NCBI RefSeq assembly: GCF_008974145.1 | Contig: NZ_BJKP01000011.1 | Coordinates: 22,961-86,960, forward strand | Length of the DNA: 64,000 nt | From: Microcystis aeruginosa NIES-4325 | Lineage (GTDB): Bacteria; Cyanobacteriota; Cyanobacteriia; Cyanobacteriales; Microcystaceae | Direction of reading: 5' to 3' | In this document: positions 61,013 through 64,000 of the stretch, one piece after another | Layout of the letters: the number at the start of each line of letters is the position of its first letter | Position numbering within the stretch: the first letter of the stretch is position 1 | Made by a program: the position numbers and the translations under genes | The notes under the pieces: model-generated | The model's input: the letters and a program-made list of their open reading frames with translations, nothing else | Database searches by the model: none | What the model was told of the DNA's origin: nothing

Positions 61013-61174
61013 TTTTTGAGGTTTCAAAAACGGCAAAAATAAGGATTAAATGGCATAAAATCTGTCAAGAGACGATTTAATTGATTATTATTCATTCTTA
61101 ATTCTCCTGACTACTGACTACTGGCTATGGACTCCTAACCCTAACAACAATTTTTGATTTTTACCGGAGGTCTA
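61013..61174. repeat. About 160-bp repeat downstream of the first lipoprotein gene, copy A
   Basis: It shares AATTTTTGAGGTTTCAAAAA, ATTTAATTGATTATTATTCA and CTAACAACAATTTTTGATTT with 61690-61853, with worn ends. Confidence 0.65.
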
Positions 61175-61178
61175 ATAA

Positions 61179-61700
61179 TCACTGATTTTCATTGACTAAT
61201 ACCCGTCCGGATAGATCGTAAATCATGATATCCCATTGCCCATTTTTTGCCGCTTCAAAAGCCACTTTAGAACCATCGGCACTGATGATCGGATTGCGTA
61301 CTTCCGCGAGCAGATCGGGAGCAATTTCCCTTCTCTGTTGAGTTTGTCGATCGTACAGATAAATAGCCGTTTTTCCCTGACGACTAGCAGTAAAAACAAT
61401 ATAACGACCATCTTCACTAATGGAAGGACTAGAAGCGATCTGATCGAGAGAATTTAGGCCAGGTAAAGGCAGTAAACGGCGATCGATGGCATCAAAAAGA
61501 TAGATAGCTTGGGAACCATTGCGATCGGAAGCAAAAACGAGATAGCGAGAGGCAAGATAGGGAGTTAATTCACTAGCAGCACTGTTTAAACTTCTCCCCC
61601 CTCGATCGAAAGGAAAAGATAATAAACTGGGATAACCCGCACATCCAGTTAACAAACTAATTACAGCAACAAGACTAATAAAAAAATAAACCTCTTGCAT
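61179..61700 (-). CDS. Lipoprotein with TolB-like (WD40/PD40) repeats
   Basis: Read leftward from ATG 61700, a 173-residue protein begins with MQEVYFFISLVAVISLLTGC, a lipoprotein signal with the lipobox LTGC. It then carries PD40-type beta-propeller blades: LVFASDRNGSQAIYLFD, YIVFTASRQGKTAIYLYDRQ and KVAFEAAKNGQWDIMIYD. A soluble periplasmic binding role is likely. The ATG lies within a MITE end (TTATGCAAGAGG). The sister gene at 61863-62399 has the same build. Confidence 0.75.
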   Translation of the reverse strand: MQEVYFFISLVAVISLLTGCAGYPSLLSFPFDRGGRSLNSAASELTPYLASRYLVFASDRNGSQAIYLFDAIDRRLLPLPGLNSLDQIASSPSISEDGRYIVFTASRQGKTAIYLYDRQTQQRREIAPDLLAEVRNPIISADGSKVAFEAAKNGQWDIMIYDLSGRVLVNENQ

Positions 61701-61853
61701 AATTAATTTTTGAGGGTTCAAAAACGGTCTATTTAAGGATTAAATTGCATAAAATCCTTAAATAGACCATTTAATTGATTATTATTCATTCTTAATTCTC
61801 CTGACTCCTGACTCCTGACCCTAACAACAATTTTTGATTTTTACAAGAGGTCT
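61690..61853. repeat. MITE with ACCTCTTGCA ends, copy B, overlapping a lipoprotein start
   Basis: The ends ACCTCTTGCA and TACAAGAGGT are near-perfect inverted repeats. An internal GGTCTATTTAAGGATT and AATCCTTAAATAGACC form a 16-bp inverted pair. The left end carries the ATG and first codons (MQEV) of the gene at 61179-61700. The end sequence is shared with the 139-bp element at 23306. Confidence 0.7.
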
Positions 61854-61862
61854 AATGACGTT

Positions 61863-62399
61863 TCACGGTTTGGGACTTTCAACGGGACTGCCATCGGGAA
61901 GATCTAACTCGATATTCGGACCGCGATCAAGAACCTCCACATCCCATTGTCCCCGACGAGCGGACTCAAAGACAAGATAACGACCATCGGGACTAAGACG
62001 AGGATTTCGCAACCAACCGCGATAATTTTGACTCAATAACTCAGAACGATCGGTAATGCGATCATATAAAGCGATGACGGGACGACCTTCAATAATCACC
62101 ACATAGGCCAGATAACGCCCCGTTTGGCTTAAACTAGGGCTATCGGTAATTTCTTGACCCGTATATAATCCCCCTAGGGCTTGGTATTGTTTTATCTGCA
62201 AATCATACAGCAGTATCTGATTACTACCGCGACGATTAGACAGCAAAGCAATCCAACGACCATCACCGCTCAGGGCAGGTTTTTCGTCATTATAGCGACT
62301 ATTGAGGGTTCCTGTAGATAAACTGGGGTTATTGAGATTACAACCGCCTATAACCCCTAAAAACAAGCAGATAAACAGTAAAAAGGGAGCTTTGGTCAT
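61863..62399 (-). CDS. Lipoprotein with TolB-like (WD40/PD40) repeats, sister gene
   Basis: The 178-residue protein begins MTKAPFLLFICLFLGVIGGC, a lipoprotein signal with lipobox IGGC, and carries WIALLSNRRGSNQILLYDLQ, YLAYVVIIEGRPVIALYDRI and YLVFESARRGQWDVEVLD, three PD40-type blades. It and the gene at 61179 are each followed by related MITEs, suggesting duplication of a gene plus repeat unit. It lies 12 bases downstream of the ycf66-like gene, so the two probably share an operon. Confidence 0.75.
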   Translation of the reverse strand: MTKAPFLLFICLFLGVIGGCNLNNPSLSTGTLNSRYNDEKPALSGDGRWIALLSNRRGSNQILLYDLQIKQYQALGGLYTGQEITDSPSLSQTGRYLAYVVIIEGRPVIALYDRITDRSELLSQNYRGWLRNPRLSPDGRYLVFESARRGQWDVEVLDRGPNIELDLPDGSPVESPKP

Positions 62400-62411
62400 C
62401 GGACCTACTCC

Positions 62412-63227
62412 TTAATAATCAAACCTAGTTGGATTATCATTACTCGACTCCCGTTCACTATTATCCGGTCTCTGCCAATCTTCTCGATCGCTCGTATCGC
62501 TAGGATCGATCGGTTGATAATCGACGTATTCCCCTTTAAATGGCGGATCGTCCTCAATTATTGGGCGAGGACGACGTTTTTGGCTAGTGCGGGGCGGTTT
62601 ACTGCTCGTTTCTTCACTAGCGGGACGACGACGGGGACGGGGACTGGTTTCTTCCCAATCATCACCGCTACGGCGCTGATCATAAACATCTCGATCGCTA
62701 GTGGGGGAACTATTGCGGGGACGACGATTACTGGTTTTGCGACTGCTAGTATCGGCCGGCTGACGGGTGCGGGTGCTGCGGGGTTCCTCGTCCTGATAAC
62801 TAGAAGTGCGGGAAGAGCGGGGATCATCGTAACCGCGTAAACGGGGATTATCTTCGTAACGTTCCTCCGGTTCGTAGGTGTCGAGGGGTTCCAATTCTGC
62901 CCGATATTCGCGACTCACAGGACGTTCATCCACAAAAGACGTGCCGCGGCGGGCCTGTTCCGTGGTTAAACCCCGCAATTTTACCGTCTCGAAGGCAAAA
63001 AACACCGCTGCCCCAGTCAGCAAAAATTGTCCGAATTGCAAAATCGGATCCAGTCGCCACCCTTGAAAAAGTAGAATTAAACCGCACAGTAAACCAACGG
63101 CGGCAAAAAATATATCATGATCTCTGGAAAGTTCCGGCCGCACCGAGCGCAGGAAGTATAACCCGGCTCCGGCCACTGCCAGAAAAATTCCCAAGATACT
63201 GGCCGAATTCAGCCCAAAATTGACCAT
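62412..63227 (-). CDS. Ycf66 family protein
   Basis: The 271-residue protein has three or four membrane helices at the N-terminus (MVNFGLNSASILGIFLAVAG, LICGLILLFQGW-like, FGQFLLTGAAVFFAFETVKL) and then a long charged, Arg/Asp/Ser-rich tail. Ycf66 is a conserved cyanobacterial and chloroplast family. Its role is not established. The tail is disordered in appearance. Confidence 0.85.
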   Translation of the reverse strand: MVNFGLNSASILGIFLAVAGAGLYFLRSVRPELSRDHDIFFAAVGLLCGLILLFQGWRLDPILQFGQFLLTGAAVFFAFETVKLRGLTTEQARRGTSFVDERPVSREYRAELEPLDTYEPEERYEDNPRLRGYDDPRSSRTSSYQDEEPRSTRTRQPADTSSRKTSNRRPRNSSPTSDRDVYDQRRSGDDWEETSPRPRRRPASEETSSKPPRTSQKRRPRPIIEDDPPFKGEYVDYQPIDPSDTSDREDWQRPDNSERESSNDNPTRFDY

Positions 63228-63739
63228 CTTTATCTCCCTTCTCGGTGCTTAAATTCACTATATCTATCATCCTCGATTCTAACTTACTCGATCGAGCCTA
63301 GTTCACACAACTATTGTTAGGGGAGTGGGGAGATTTTATCAGTGAACAGTAATCAGTGAACTGAAAACTGACGGCTGAGATTTTAACAAAATCTTTAGAA
63401 ATTGCTTATTGACAGGATTGACTAAATATGATTCACGGGTTTCAGGCATTTTGACGTGATTTCTTGAGGATTTTTGAGCGATCGCTATCCTTGGGAAGTT
63501 AATCGCCAAAAGTCTGAAACGAGGGATTTTCATTGATGCACACCAGGGCGAATTTGTAAAGTGAGTAAGTACCAATCCTAATGATATCAGACAGAAATTT
63601 TTCTGTCATACCATAAAGTTAACTTAACCTAGGCAAGAGGGAATTAGCATAGAATGTGGGTATAATACAGGCTAAACATATAGTCTGTTTGTATTCGTAG
63701 TCCATTCAATCCATAGAATAAGGTGTGAGGATTGACCCC
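63228..63739. other. Upstream region of the porin gene
   Basis: About 500 bases hold no gene. It includes AGTAATCAGTGAACTGAAA low-complexity DNA near 63348, a perfect inverted repeat at 63590-63607, and a TATAAT hexamer at 63660 that could be the -10 element of the porin gene, without a good -35. Confidence 0.5.
63590..63607. promoter_or_regulatory. Perfect 8-bp inverted repeat, possible operator
   Basis: GACAGAAATTTTTCTGTC is an exact inverted repeat of two 8-base arms with a 2-base centre. It lies about 130 bases upstream of the porin start and 50 bases upstream of its TATAAT. A repressor site is an inference. Confidence 0.35.
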
Positions 63740-64000
63740 ATGTCAAAACTATTCAAGAGTTTAGTAAAGGTAACTCCTTTAGTACTAGGTGCTTCCGTGG
63801 CGGCTGCTGGCAGCGCAGTGGCTCAAACTATGCCTGGTACATCTCAACTTAAAATTGATCCAGCTGCACAACAACAAATCGATCGCATTCAACGCGCCCA
63901 AAGTAGTCAGCAGATTAATACGGGTGTTTATCAGGGTTCCATGTCCCAGGTGACCAGCGTTAACCAACTGCGGGACGTATCTCCCACCGCTTGGGCTTAC
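63740..64000 (+). CDS. Iron-uptake porin / OprB-like SLH porin, 3' partial
   Basis: The visible 87 codons start MSKLFKSLVKVTPLVLGASV, a signal peptide ending at SAVAQT. The mature start reads QINTGVYQGSMSQVTSVNQLRDVSPTAWAY, with the first turns of an SLH domain, as in cyanobacterial iron-uptake porins. It continues past the window. The outer membrane is its expected location. Confidence 0.8.
   Translation, partial: MSKLFKSLVKVTPLVLGASVAAAGSAVAQTMPGTSQLKIDPAAQQQIDRIQRAQSSQQINTGVYQGSMSQVTSVNQLRDVSPTAWAY

Noticed and set aside
62514-62840. Plus-strand open frame opposite the Ycf66 gene
   Set aside because: It lies wholly inside the charged tail of the Ycf66 gene on the other strand and its composition mirrors that tail.

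Overview
The window looks like chromosomal DNA of a bloom-forming, Microcystis-type cyanobacterium. The evidence is the set of cyanobacterial genes (NdhM, Ycf66, PAM68-like, DUF1816, DUF3531, DUF3326, GlgC, an iron-uptake-type porin, the ProW-ProX-like fusion), frequent GCGATCGC (HIP1-type) octamers, and very dense miniature repeats, Uma2 genes and decayed insertion sequences. The species is inferred from this style, not proven.

Layout. 1-1194: two tandem, nearly identical copies of a coiled-coil PD-(D/E)XK-like gene; the first is cut by the window edge. 1196-8012: a cobalamin riboswitch followed by cobG, cobH, cobI, a patchwork Uma2 remnant, a cbiG-cobJ fusion and, beyond a PEP-CTERM gene, cobK. 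8380-15853: dusA, a DUF362 gene, MITEs with a broken sugar-transferase gene, a phosphoribosyltransferase, a P-type ATPase and pyrC. 15854-20713: accessory region with a 160-bp duplication, a one-gene methyltransferase/Mrr-type nuclease fusion, a secreted protein, an Rpn/DUF4351-type nuclease and a Uma2 gene. 20921-32310: a tightly overlapping trio (58-aa protein, DUF3326, CPBP protease), DUF3531, a GH116 glycosidase, a membrane protein, an orphan response regulator, recN, Uma2 and an FAD oxidoreductase. 32748-43052: cysS, an osmoprotectant transporter fusion, CHAD, a pyrF-pyrE fusion, then a leftward group carA-STAS-mrnC-rlmB-DUF1816, and an HTH protein. 43582-51182: pentapeptide protein, ndhM, rpsO, PAM68-like, DAHP synthase, Uma2, aspS and an aldolase. 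51183-64000: a second PEP-CTERM gene, DUF3598/panD divergent pair, ArsA-type ATPase, a dead transposase, a collagen-like secreted protein, glgC, a patatin, two sister lipoproteins, ycf66 and the start of a porin.

The most interesting observation is that both PEP-CTERM surface-protein genes (6074-6761 minus, 52212-52867 plus) carry a poly-G run inside the signal-peptide coding region. As given, both are out of frame by one base (G9 and G7), and both would be restored at exactly G8 to give textbook signal peptides. This fits phase variation of secreted proteins by slipped-strand mispairing, although homopolymer sequencing error must be excluded. Other notable points are a repeat hairpin with a compensatory base-pair change, a perfect 20-bp hairpin starting on a stop codon, a lipoprotein whose start codon lies in a MITE end, a STAS gene with no ATG or GTG start, and six copies of a MITE with GGCTCTC/GAGAGCC ends.
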